Positions 1-7,876 of a stretch of DNA of 51,515 nt are shown here, piece by piece. This DNA comes from Steroidobacteraceae bacterium (GTDB lineage Bacteria > Pseudomonadota > Gammaproteobacteria > Steroidobacterales > Steroidobacteraceae), in contig JADGHX010000009.1 of NCBI GenBank assembly GCA_019683695.1, forward strand, positions 1 through 51,515. Reading direction: 5' to 3'. Under the pieces are notes generated by a model. That model did no database searches and had not been told where the DNA came from. It saw only the letters and a list, made by a program, of their open reading frames with translations. Every line of letters begins with the position of its first letter. Positions within the stretch are counted from its first letter, which is position 1. The translations under genes and the position numbers were made by a program.

Positions 1-34
1 CTCGCGAACGTCTCCATCCGCCAGGACCTGCGCG

Positions 35-64
35 CCGGCACCCGGCGCGCTCACCGGGTGCCGG
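35..64 (-). terminator. GC-rich hairpin downstream of the cytochrome b561 gene
   Basis: A perfect 11-bp inverted repeat (CCGGCACCCGG at 35-45, CCGGGTGCCGG at 54-64) encloses an 8-base loop, about 12 bases past the stop of the b561 gene. No T tract follows on the minus strand, so an intrinsic terminator is only a guess. It could equally be a 3'-end stabilising hairpin. Confidence 0.35.
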
Positions 65-75
65 GCTTCATGCCC

Positions 76-768
76 TCAGAAGTAGGTTTCAGGCGGGGGC
101 GGCGCCGCGCTGATGAGCCAGTAGACGAGCCCCGCGCTGATGGCGATCACGATCACCGCCTTGGTGAGCTCGGAACGCGTGATGGCCTCGTGCTCCGGCA
201 CGTGCGCCGCGGGCTTCTTCCCATGGAACATGGCGCCGATCAGGTTCTGCTTCTTCACGAAGAAGTAGAACACGATCGCCAGCACGTGCAGCGACACCAT
301 GGCGAGAATGAGATTGAAATTGGCGTGGTGGAGCGAGGTGAGCCGGTCCGCCGTCTCGGTGCTCACGGCGCTGTTGTAGGGGCCGGTCCAGAGAATGTCA
401 TCCGTCGCGAAGAGCCCCGTGGTGGCCTGGAAGGCGACCAGCGCGAGCATCACGATGACGGAAATCCCGCCGAGCGGATTGTGGCCCGCGGTCTGGATCA
501 TGGTCCCCGCGGCAAGTCCCTTCGCATACCGCCAGATGCCCGCGGGGCCTTTCAGGAAGCTGCTGAACCGCGCGTGCCGCGGGCCGACGAAGCCCCAGAG
601 GATGCGGAAAACGACGAGCCCCAGCGTCCAGTAGCCGAGATAGATGTGGATCTGCATCCAGTCAAATCCGGCCTCTCCGGTGGCCCACAGTCCCGCGATG
701 CTCAGCACGAGCAGCCAATGGAACAGCCGCAGCGGCAGATCCCAAACAAGACGCTTCTCTTCACTCAT
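76..768 (-). CDS. Cytochrome b561 family protein (Ni/Fe-hydrogenase b-type subunit-like)
   Basis: A 230-residue di-heme membrane cytochrome that would move electrons between periplasmic carriers and the quinone pool. It has about five hydrophobic segments (roughly residues 12-30, 40-60, 100-120, 150-172 and 203-221). Histidines H17, H41, H147/H148 and H161 lie in or beside helices, as expected for b-heme ligands. The N-terminal WDLPLRLFHW stretch is typical of the PF01292 family. It follows the first ankyrin gene on the same strand after a 245-base gap, so it may have its own promoter. It is the only membrane electron carrier in the left part of the window and may link the neighbouring quinohemoproteins and diheme proteins to the membrane; that link is inferred. 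The family call is firm, the partner unknown. Confidence 0.88.
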   Translation of the reverse strand: MSEEKRLVWDLPLRLFHWLLVLSIAGLWATGEAGFDWMQIHIYLGYWTLGLVVFRILWGFVGPRHARFSSFLKGPAGIWRYAKGLAAGTMIQTAGHNPLGGISVIVMLALVAFQATTGLFATDDILWTGPYNSAVSTETADRLTSLHHANFNLILAMVSLHVLAIVFYFFVKKQNLIGAMFHGKKPAAHVPEHEAITRSELTKAVIVIAISAGLVYWLISAAPPPPETYF

Positions 769-1013
769 ACGTTTTCACACTGTCCGACCGAGAATCAAAA
801 GCCGGCGATTCTATTCACTCAAGACCGCCAGCGGCGACCTTTCGGAAGATCGCCTTGTGCTGTCGCCGTCAGAAGACACCCGCCACTCCACCCACTCTCG
901 CGCGCATTGAGCGCTCGCCCGCGCCTCGCGCCCTCCTGCGTGCACAGCCATCCGCGCACCTCGCACCTGAAAAGGTGCAAGCCGACGAGATCGTGAGATC
1001 AGCGCGACAGCCC

Positions 1014-2522
1014 TCAGAGCTGCTGCTTCTCCGGAGGCGCCGTGGATGCGGTCAGCTCGCGGATGAGTGCCGCAGTCGCCTCGTGCACCTCGATGCGCGT
1101 GCCGCCGCGACCATGGCCGCCGGCCCTGCCGAGCGCCGAGTCGAGCGGCGTCATGCCCTTCTTGTCCTTGGCCGTGAGGTCGGCGTTGTGCGCGACGAGC
1201 GCCTTGATCACATCGTTCCAGCCCCAGAGCGCGGCACCGTGCAGCGCCGTCTGGCCCAGGCGCGTGTCACGTGCGTTCACGTCTGCGCCGGCCTTCACGA
1301 GCAGCTCGATGGTCTCGACGGCCTGCTCCTGCGTCTTGAACCGGCCGCGTGTGTCGATCTCGTTCGAGCCGAGGTTCGCGGCGGCCATCACGGGCGTGTG
1401 CCCGTAGATGTTGGGCAGGTTCGGATTTGCGCCGTAGGCGAGCAGCAGCTTCACCGCCGGAACGTCACCGGCCTTGGCCGCGCGCAGCAGCGGCGTGGCG
1501 CCCATGGTGAGCATCTGGTCCGCGCCACGATCGGGGCCGAGCGCGCGGTACGGCGGGAACAGTTTGAGCTGCGCGTTGGGATTCGCACCTGCCTTCAGCA
1601 GCATCTCGATGAGCTGCAGGCTCGTGGTCTCATCGAGTGAAATGCGATCGGGGCGGCCGCCATGCGGGATCGTGTTCAGATCGACGGCGCTGTAGAGCGG
1701 GGTGCGGCCCCACCAGTCCCACTTGTTCGGATTCGCGCCGCTCTCGAGCAGGTATCGCGCCGTATCGAAATGGAAGTTCTGGATGGCCATGATGAGCGGC
1801 GTGACGCCTTCGGGGTCGGTCATGTCCACGTCCGCACCCGCCTCGACCAGCGCCTTCGCGCACTCGAGGCAGCCCTGCCGGGCCGCATAGAGCAGCGGCG
1901 TCAACCCGCCCGCGGGCCGCGCCTGCGCGCGGGGCTCCGCCGTGACCTGGCGCTGCCAGTTGTTCACCTTCGAGCGCGCGTTCACCTCCGCGCCATGCTT
2001 CACGAGCAGCTTCACCATCTCCGGCTGGCTCTGCGCGGCGGCCCACATGAGGGCGGTCTGCCCTTTCCAGTTTTCCACCGCGTTGACGTTCGCCTTGTGC
2101 CGGATGAGGAGCTTCGCCGCCTCCACGTTGCTCGTGCGCGCGAGCAGCATGAGCGCCGTCTGGCCATCCGCGTTGGGCGATTCCGGATCGGCGCCGGCCT
2201 CGAGGAGCTTGCGGATCACCTCAACGTTCCCCGTGACCGCCGCTTCCGAAAGCGGCGAGGAGCCGTATTCATTCACGGCGTTCACGTCGGCTCCGGCCTT
2301 GATGAGCCGATCGACGAGTTCCACGTCGTTACGATAGACCGCCCAGTGCAGCGCCGTGGTGCCATCCTTCTCCGCGGCATTCACGTCTGCCTTCTGCTCG
2401 ATGAGCTGCAGGGCGGCGGCGGTGTCTCCCGACTTCGCCAGCTCCACGAGCGATGCCGTGCCGAACGCGACACCCTGCCCCATCAATGCAGCGGCCACCG
2501 CGGCCGCAAGCCGAATCCGCAT
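1014..2522 (-). CDS. Exported ankyrin-repeat protein, cassette 1
   Basis: About 502 residues: a signal peptide (MRIRLAAAVAAALMGQG...) followed by around ten ankyrin repeats (GTTALHWAV, GQTALMLLA, GLTPLLYAA, GRTPLYSAV). Ankyrin repeats bind proteins, and the leader puts this one in the periplasm. I chose the ATG at 2522 because it starts the signal peptide, has GGAG about 10 bases upstream and lies 5 bases after the stop of the DUF1552 gene; the longer open frame runs back into that gene. Two non-canonical inserts recur in the paralogues at 10192 and 19241: one around the sequence VTAEPRAQARPAGG and one around QLKLFPPYR...DRG. This suggests a shared partner rather than generic repeats. A periplasmic ankyrin protein, AnkB of Pseudomonas aeruginosa, supports a catalase; a chaperone or protective role for the heme proteins here is only an analogy. 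Confidence 0.85.
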   Translation of the reverse strand: MRIRLAAAVAAALMGQGVAFGTASLVELAKSGDTAAALQLIEQKADVNAAEKDGTTALHWAVYRNDVELVDRLIKAGADVNAVNEYGSSPLSEAAVTGNVEVIRKLLEAGADPESPNADGQTALMLLARTSNVEAAKLLIRHKANVNAVENWKGQTALMWAAAQSQPEMVKLLVKHGAEVNARSKVNNWQRQVTAEPRAQARPAGGLTPLLYAARQGCLECAKALVEAGADVDMTDPEGVTPLIMAIQNFHFDTARYLLESGANPNKWDWWGRTPLYSAVDLNTIPHGGRPDRISLDETTSLQLIEMLLKAGANPNAQLKLFPPYRALGPDRGADQMLTMGATPLLRAAKAGDVPAVKLLLAYGANPNLPNIYGHTPVMAAANLGSNEIDTRGRFKTQEQAVETIELLVKAGADVNARDTRLGQTALHGAALWGWNDVIKALVAHNADLTAKDKKGMTPLDSALGRAGGHGRGGTRIEVHEATAALIRELTASTAPPEKQQL

Positions 2523-2527
2523 GATCG

Positions 2528-3847
2528 TCAGAGCTCCGTGATCAGCCCGGTGCTGTCGCCGACCTTGTCCTGTTCCACACCGATGCGCTGAAGCAGCGTG
2601 AGGTGCACGTTCGCGAGCGGCGTGTGATCCGGATACACGAGGTGCTGGTTGCCCTTGAGCTTGCCGCAGCCCCCGCCGACCACCGCCGTCGGCAACGGGA
2701 ACTGGTTGTGACGGTCGCTGTTGCTCATGTTGCTGCCGTAGAGAATGATCGCGTGGTCGAGCAACGAGCCGTCGCCGTCCGGGATGGACGCGAGCTTGGC
2801 GAGCCATTTCGCGAACACCTGCGTGTGGTAGCGCTGGATGCGCACCAGCTTTTCCTTCTTCGCCGGATCGTTCGCGTGATGGGACACGGCGTGGAAGGCA
2901 TCCGGCACACCGACGATGTTGTAGGTGCGGCCGCTCACCTCCGCAGCCATCATGAAGTTCACGACGCGCGTCATGTTCCCCTGGAACGCGAGCGCCGCCA
3001 TGTCGAACATGAGATTCAGGTGATGATCGAAGTTCTCCGGGATGCCGACCGGCACCTCCGGGAGCTTGAGCTTCGAGAGATCCTGCGCTTCGGTTTTCTG
3101 GATCCGGCGCTCCAGCTCGCGCACGGTCTCGAGGTAATCCGAGAGTGCCGCGCGATCCCGCGCGCCGAGCCGGGCCTGCAGAGCCGCGGCGTCCTCCCGC
3201 ACCATGTCCAGGATGCTGCCGTACTGCTGAACGAGCGCCTTGCGCTCCTCGGGCGTATCCCCGCGGCCGAACAGGCGCTCGAAGAGCTTGCGCGGGTTGT
3301 ACTCCATGGGCAGCGGCGTGGTCGGCGTGCGGAAGGAAATCGTGCCGGAGTAATTGCAGCCGTAGTCACGATCGCACGCGCCACCGCCACCCTGGGGCTC
3401 CGTGGCGATCTCGAGCGAGGGCAGCGGGGTTTCCTGGCCGATGTGGTTGGCGGCCATCTGGTCCACCGTGATGGCCATGTTGGGCTCCTGGCCCTGCTTG
3501 GGATGCACGCAGCTCAGCCAGGTTGCCGGAACGATGGCGTGCACCGCCTGGCTCTCACCCGGACGGTTCCCGAGCCCGCTCACGATCGTGAGCTTGTCCC
3601 TGAAGTCCTTCAGCGGCTCGAGAATGGGCGACAGCTCGAAATCCCGGCCGGCCTTCGCGGGCGTCCACTTCTCCATGATGGCGCCGTGCGGGAAGTAGAT
3701 GAACGCCATGCGGGGCTTCGCCGCCGCCGCCGTTTTCGCAAGCGCCGTGCGCGCGGGCACCATCGCATCCAGGAACGGCAAGGCGATCATTGCACCGGCG
3801 CCGCGGAGGAAGGTTCTGCGGGGAATGTGCTTCTTGGTGATGAACAT
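2528..3847 (-). CDS. DUF1552 family protein with Tat signal, cassette 1
   Basis: A 439-residue protein of the DUF1552 family (PF07586), of unknown function and common in Planctomycetes, Myxococcota and Acidobacteria. The N terminus has a twin-arginine motif (RRTFLRG, R10-R11), so it should be exported folded. Visible family landmarks are YFPHGA at 51-56, a Cys pair C158/C164 in CDRDYGC, the HxxSHH motif at H319-H324, and GSNMSNSDRH near the C terminus. These His and Asn clusters look like a metal or hydrolase site, but no activity is established. GAGGA lies about 9 bases before the ATG. It sits between the DUF1592 gene and the ankyrin gene with gaps of 23 and 5 bases, clearly one transcript. 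The copies at 11769 and 20769 are close paralogues. Confidence 0.9.
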   Translation of the reverse strand: MFITKKHIPRRTFLRGAGAMIALPFLDAMVPARTALAKTAAAAKPRMAFIYFPHGAIMEKWTPAKAGRDFELSPILEPLKDFRDKLTIVSGLGNRPGESQAVHAIVPATWLSCVHPKQGQEPNMAITVDQMAANHIGQETPLPSLEIATEPQGGGGACDRDYGCNYSGTISFRTPTTPLPMEYNPRKLFERLFGRGDTPEERKALVQQYGSILDMVREDAAALQARLGARDRAALSDYLETVRELERRIQKTEAQDLSKLKLPEVPVGIPENFDHHLNLMFDMAALAFQGNMTRVVNFMMAAEVSGRTYNIVGVPDAFHAVSHHANDPAKKEKLVRIQRYHTQVFAKWLAKLASIPDGDGSLLDHAIILYGSNMSNSDRHNQFPLPTAVVGGGCGKLKGNQHLVYPDHTPLANVHLTLLQRIGVEQDKVGDSTGLITEL

Positions 3848-3870
3848 CCGGCTTTCCTCGATTCGATACT

Positions 3871-6351
3871 TCAGTGCAACGCGGCCTGGGCGGTTTTCAC
3901 GTCCACCTCGTCCGCAGGCATCATCTGCATGCTGAACGGGTCACTCAGCACAATGCCGGTGACGATGGCAGAGAACTTGTAGTCATGCTTCGCCGCCTCG
4001 CGCACGATCGCGCGGACGGTGGGCATGTCCTGGTACTCGACCGGGCGACCGAGCGCGTAGGTCATCAGCTTCCGGGTGAGCGTCTGGACGAACTGCTCGG
4101 GGCGGCTCAGGAGGTAATTGCGCAGCCCGTCGACCCCGTTGAGCGACACGTCGTGCACGCTGCCGGCCGAGTCGATCGGCGTGCCCGTCTCCCGATCCTT
4201 GTCGCGCCAGCCTCCGATCGCGTCGAAGTTCTCGAGCGCGAATCCCAGCGGATCGATGATGCCGTGGCACGAGTTGCAGGTCGGGTTCGCCCGGTGGGCT
4301 TCCATGCGCTCACGCACGGTCGTCGGACGCACGCCCGTCATGTTTTCCTTCAGGGCCTCGACGCCAGGCGGCGGCGCCGCCGGCGGCGTGCCGATGAGCG
4401 TTTCCAGCACCCACGCGCCGCGCCGAACGGGTGAGGTGCGATTGGCGTAGGACATGCCGAGCAGGAAGCTCCCCTTGCCCAGCAGCCCCCACCGCTTCGA
4501 GTCCGGCAGCGTGACGCGCCGGAAGCGCTCGCCACGCACGTTCGGAATGCCGTAGTGGCGCGCCAGGCGCTCGTTCACATACGTGTAGTTCGCGGAGAGC
4601 AGATTCACGACGCTCTGGTCCTCCGCGAAGATGCTGCCGACGAACAGCTCCATCTCGCGACGGAAGGCCTCGCGCAGCGTGTTGTCGAACTCCGGATAGA
4701 TCGTGGGATCGGGCTCGATCGAGTCCACCTCGTCCACGGTGAGCCACTGGCCCGCGAAGCTGGTCGTGAGCGCCTGCGCGCGCGGATCGGCCAGCATGCG
4801 TTTCACCTGCTGCTCGATCACCGCGCGATCGCGCAGCTTGCCCTCGGTGGCGAGCTTCAGCAGCTCATCATCCGGCCCCTGGCTCCACAGGAAGAACGAC
4901 AGCCGCGAAGCGAGCTCGACATCGCTGATCCGGTAGATGCTGCCCGGCTTCGCATCCGGCGGCGGCATCTCGACGCGATAGAGGAACTTCGGGCTCGCGA
5001 GAATCGCCATCACGGCCTGCTGAATGCCGTTGTCGAACGAGCCTCCGGTCAGGCGGGCCGCCTTGTAGAAGCGCATGGGCGCCGCGATGTCGTCATCCGT
5101 CACCGGGCGACGGTACGCCTTGCGCGCGAGCGTGCTCACGATCTGCTGCGCACACGGCAGCTCCTCGGCTTCACTCGCCGGCCGGCACACGAAGATCTTC
5201 TTGCGGCTCGGCGTCTCGGTCAGACCGGTCGCAGCCGTCGGGCCCACGATCTCGATGCCCTGCACGCCGGGCACGGGCGGCCGCCCGTTGTCGAACGGCT
5301 GGAGCATCTCGTCGCTTTCGGCCTGCGTGCGCGCCACGAACGCAATGCCGATCTTGCGCGGGCCCGCCTTCACGTGCAGCTTGATGTTCTGGAACCGCGC
5401 GCGGATCGCGTTCGCCGCCGGCGCCTGCTTCTGGTCCACCGCCTTCAGGTCTTCCTCGCCGCCCAACTCGGCTTCGAAGACCTTTTCGCCATCGAGCGTC
5501 ATGATGAGGCGCTGCCGGGTATCGAGCCCCGACACGTAGCCGCCGCCGAATCCGGCGCTCTGGTTGATGTTGAAGATGTACTCGCCATCGGCCGGGAACA
5601 GATGCTCGATGAGCAGTCCGCCGCGCGTGCCGAGGGGCAGGCCTTCCACGTGCGCGTACTGGTTCGCGCCCGGCGGCGTGCGGTAGACGACGCTCGCGGG
5701 CCCCGGATTGGGATCGCCGACGGCCTTGAGGCTCACTTCCTGCGCGGCCACGATGTACTGATCGAGGAACGACGGCGAGACTCTCAGCACGCTCGCCACG
5801 TTGTCGAAGCCTTCGGATTTCGTCTCACGCGGCAGCAGCGCCGCCGCATCGATCCTGAGCCCGAGCAGATGCTCGATCTCGCGTGCGTACTCGGTGCGGT
5901 TCAGCCGGTGCAGCACCACGTGCCCCGGATTCGGGTGCTCGGCGGCGGCCGCATCGAGCTGGCTTTCGAGCCACGCCACCTGCGCGTTCACGGCCTCCTG
6001 GCTGGGCTGCGGCTTGTCCGGCGGCGGCATGAGGCGGCCACGGAGCTTGCGCACGGCCTCCTCCCAGACTTCCGCATCCTGACCGAGCGAGTCCGGCGAG
6101 AGCACATCGAAGGCGAGGCCGCCCGCCCAGTCCGTGGAGTTGTGGCACTCGTTGCAGTACTTGTTGAAGAACTCCCACTGGGGCGGCGCATCCCCGTGCG
6201 GGTTGGCAGAGCCCGAGGGCGCGGAGGCGGCAACGTTCGACGGGGCGGCGGCCGACCCTTCCGCGGCCACGGCTGACGCGCAAGCCGCCCCGAAGACCGC
6301 GCCCGCAAGCACCAGAACGGTGGGCCTCAACCGGGCCGTCACCGTGGGCAT
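3871..6351 (-). CDS. DUF1592/DUF1588/DUF1585 diheme protein (planctomycete-cytochrome type), cassette 1
   Basis: About 826 residues. After a Sec leader comes a heme c site CNECH (C66-C69-H70), then a DUF1587-type stretch (LHRLNRTEYAREIEHLL), a beta-rich middle, DUF1595 (RKAYRRPVT), DUF1592 (LASRLSFFLWS), DUF1588 (RRGAWVLETLIGTPP) with a second CxxCH site at C692-C695-H696, and a C-terminal DUF1585 (LMTYALGRPVEYQDMPTVRAI). The two CxxCH motifs predict a periplasmic diheme electron-transfer or redox enzyme; the family has no assigned reaction. I chose the ATG at 6351 for its clean signal peptide; an ATG at 6378 is also possible. Translated upstream sequence before that runs toward the MBL gene and is not supported. 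The MBL stop is 67 bases upstream, so the genes are probably co-transcribed. Confidence 0.88.
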   Translation of the reverse strand: MPTVTARLRPTVLVLAGAVFGAACASAVAAEGSAAAPSNVAASAPSGSANPHGDAPPQWEFFNKYCNECHNSTDWAGGLAFDVLSPDSLGQDAEVWEEAVRKLRGRLMPPPDKPQPSQEAVNAQVAWLESQLDAAAAEHPNPGHVVLHRLNRTEYAREIEHLLGLRIDAAALLPRETKSEGFDNVASVLRVSPSFLDQYIVAAQEVSLKAVGDPNPGPASVVYRTPPGANQYAHVEGLPLGTRGGLLIEHLFPADGEYIFNINQSAGFGGGYVSGLDTRQRLIMTLDGEKVFEAELGGEEDLKAVDQKQAPAANAIRARFQNIKLHVKAGPRKIGIAFVARTQAESDEMLQPFDNGRPPVPGVQGIEIVGPTAATGLTETPSRKKIFVCRPASEAEELPCAQQIVSTLARKAYRRPVTDDDIAAPMRFYKAARLTGGSFDNGIQQAVMAILASPKFLYRVEMPPPDAKPGSIYRISDVELASRLSFFLWSQGPDDELLKLATEGKLRDRAVIEQQVKRMLADPRAQALTTSFAGQWLTVDEVDSIEPDPTIYPEFDNTLREAFRREMELFVGSIFAEDQSVVNLLSANYTYVNERLARHYGIPNVRGERFRRVTLPDSKRWGLLGKGSFLLGMSYANRTSPVRRGAWVLETLIGTPPAAPPPGVEALKENMTGVRPTTVRERMEAHRANPTCNSCHGIIDPLGFALENFDAIGGWRDKDRETGTPIDSAGSVHDVSLNGVDGLRNYLLSRPEQFVQTLTRKLMTYALGRPVEYQDMPTVRAIVREAAKHDYKFSAIVTGIVLSDPFSMQMMPADEVDVKTAQAALH

Positions 6352-6418
6352 CCCGTTCAACGTATCGCCTCTGCTCATGCTCAATCTGCTCACTTGCCTG
6401 CTCTTCAACGCGCGCCCA

Positions 6419-7354
6419 TCAGACGATGCCACCGAGCTCACGCACGTGACCCCAGAGGCCGCGATACCCATTGACGATGAACTGCCGCGGGTCGCCCCAC
6501 TTCGCGTTGAATTCCTCCGTGGGGGGTGACGCGAGCAGATCATCCGTGCCCATGCCCTTCTTCATGAGCCCGACGAGGCGGTCCTTCATCGTGCTCAGCA
6601 TGTGCAGCTGCTCCTCGAGGTGCGCGCGTGTCTGCAGCGGCCCGGTACCCGGGACGATCTTCGTCTCGTCATTCGTCAGCTCGAGGAGCGCCTTGTTCGC
6701 ATCGACCATGCCGCCGAGCCATCCGCCGGTGGCCACGTCCAGCACCGGATAGTGGCCTACCGCAACGAGGTCTCCCGCGACCAGCACGTTCTGCGCGGGG
6801 AAGAACACGTAGAGGTCGCCATCCGTGTGTGCGCGCGGCAGGTGGCCGTAGCGCACCTCCTCACCGGCGAACGTGAGGCTCCCTTCGGTGTAGAAGGTTT
6901 CCGTGGGCCAGGCGATCTTCGGGCGCGGCGTATACTCGCGCTGTTCCCAGTCCACGTAGAACTCGGCTCCCAGCCAGAGCTTCGTGTTCTCGTGCGCGAT
7001 GATCTTCGCGCCGGCCTTGCCGAGCCGCTCGTTCGAGCCCGTGTGATCCCAGTGCCAGTGGGTGTTGAAGACCACCTGCGGCGCGCGCACCTTCGTGTGG
7101 CGCGCGATGGCCTTCAGCAGATCGTGGGAGCGCTCGGCCACACCGCCGTCGATCATCAGCACCTGATCGCCCTTGGCGAAGATGACCACGTTCGTGCCGG
7201 CGCCCGTCACCTGTGAAATGGTGTCGGTGATCGGCGTGATGACGATGGGCTCGCGTCGTGATCGCGCCAACGCAACAGGTGCGAGCGATGCGCCGGCCAC
7301 TCCACCGAGCGCCAGCTTGAGAAACTCTCTGCGTGTCTTTTCCGATGCTCTCAT
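6419..7354 (-). CDS. Metallo-beta-lactamase-fold hydrolase with Tat signal, cassette 1
   Basis: A 311-residue protein with a twin-arginine leader (TRREFLKLALGG, R8-R9) and an intact MBL metal site: HWHWDH at H99-H104, a later His in AHTDGD, and the bridging Asp in VAGD. It most resembles MBL-fold hydrolases seen beside quinoproteins and glyoxalase-II-like enzymes; the substrate is unknown. It is the first gene of a four-gene minus-strand operon (MBL, DUF1592, DUF1552, ankyrin). Export through Tat fits a metalloprotein that loads zinc or iron before export. A perfect palindrome (7381-7396) and an AT-rich promoter candidate (7452-7459) lie upstream. The fold and export are well supported, the reaction is not. 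Confidence 0.9.
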   Translation of the reverse strand: MRASEKTRREFLKLALGGVAGASLAPVALARSRREPIVITPITDTISQVTGAGTNVVIFAKGDQVLMIDGGVAERSHDLLKAIARHTKVRAPQVVFNTHWHWDHTGSNERLGKAGAKIIAHENTKLWLGAEFYVDWEQREYTPRPKIAWPTETFYTEGSLTFAGEEVRYGHLPRAHTDGDLYVFFPAQNVLVAGDLVAVGHYPVLDVATGGWLGGMVDANKALLELTNDETKIVPGTGPLQTRAHLEEQLHMLSTMKDRLVGLMKKGMGTDDLLASPPTEEFNAKWGDPRQFIVNGYRGLWGHVRELGGIV

Positions 7355-7380
7355 CGCGTTCGCAACCCGTCACACCCAGT

Positions 7381-7396
7381 GCGCCATTGATGGCGC
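7381..7396. promoter_or_regulatory. Perfect palindrome in the leader of the cassette 1 operon
   Basis: GCGCCAT-TG-ATGGCGC has 7-base arms around 2 bases. It lies 27 bases before the MBL start codon and downstream of the promoter candidate, a usual place for a repressor operator. Palindromes also occur in the leaders of cassettes 2 and 3, but with different sequences. Confidence 0.4.
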
Positions 7397-7451
7397 GATC
7401 GCCGCGCCGGTCAATGCTCCCGAACGCGGCTGTTCATTCCCGCAAACCCTG

Positions 7452-7459
7452 ATTTTATA
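7452..7459 (-). promoter_or_regulatory. Candidate -10 element for cassette 1 operon
   Basis: On the minus strand this reads TATAAAAT, the only AT-rich patch in a GC-rich spacer, about 100 bases upstream of the MBL start. No good -35 box is visible, so the assignment is weak. Confidence 0.35.
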
Positions 7460-7876
7460 AGTAGCAGAGGCGACTCGAAGGTTCCAACGAAATGTCACGA
7501 GTTGTTCGCGAATGCGCATCGGCTGCGCAGCTTTTCCTTTCCGGCACATCTGCTTTCACGGCCTTGTGAGGACGCTCGCCTCTCGCGTGGCTTCGCGGGA
7601 CATGAACCCGCTCGCAAGAGGCTTCACGGGAACGCGTCAACGCCTACGAATGGCGCATTGACAACAACCGCCGAAGCGTCGGCGCGCGGCACACGCGCGG
7701 CCTCAACTGCAAAGCTCGGCGCTTTCGACACGCGCATTCCGTCGTTCCGGCTCCGAGGCCGCGCGCTCGCGCGCTCAGGCATACCGTGCTCGACGGCCGT
7801 CGCGCCCGTGGGCCGGGGTGCACCGGAAGCCACGTGCGGCCGACAAACGCGTCCGGGCGCCTGAGAGGAATCACCG

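Larger units (their letters stand above)
1014..7354 (-). other. Cassette 1 (MBL, DUF1592, DUF1552, ankyrin)
   Basis: One of three paralogous four-gene units. All four genes are on the minus strand and have short gaps. Order in transcription is MBL, DUF1592, DUF1552, ankyrin. Confidence 0.85.
7355..7876. other. Gene-free region upstream of cassette 1 operon
   Basis: A 522-base stretch between the end of a quinohemoprotein gene and the start of the cassette 1 MBL gene, both on the minus strand. No convincing reading frame was seen. It holds the palindrome at 7381-7396, an AT-rich promoter candidate near 7452-7459 and an imperfect direct repeat (GGCTTCGCGGGA at about 7589, GGCTTCACGGGA at about 7620). 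The rest shows no recognisable structure. Confidence 0.6.

Noticed and set aside
1-75. Possible tail of a neighbouring gene at the left edge
   Set aside because: Too short to judge, and no stop or motif supports a coding end; only the hairpin is recorded.
58-996. Plus-strand open frame opposite the b561 gene
   Set aside because: Composition is typical of the complement of a GC-rich gene (Arg/His/Glu-rich) and no motif is visible.
7455-7640. Small minus-strand frame of 61 codons upstream of cassette 1
   Set aside because: It overlaps the promoter candidate, has no ribosome site and no recognisable sequence.
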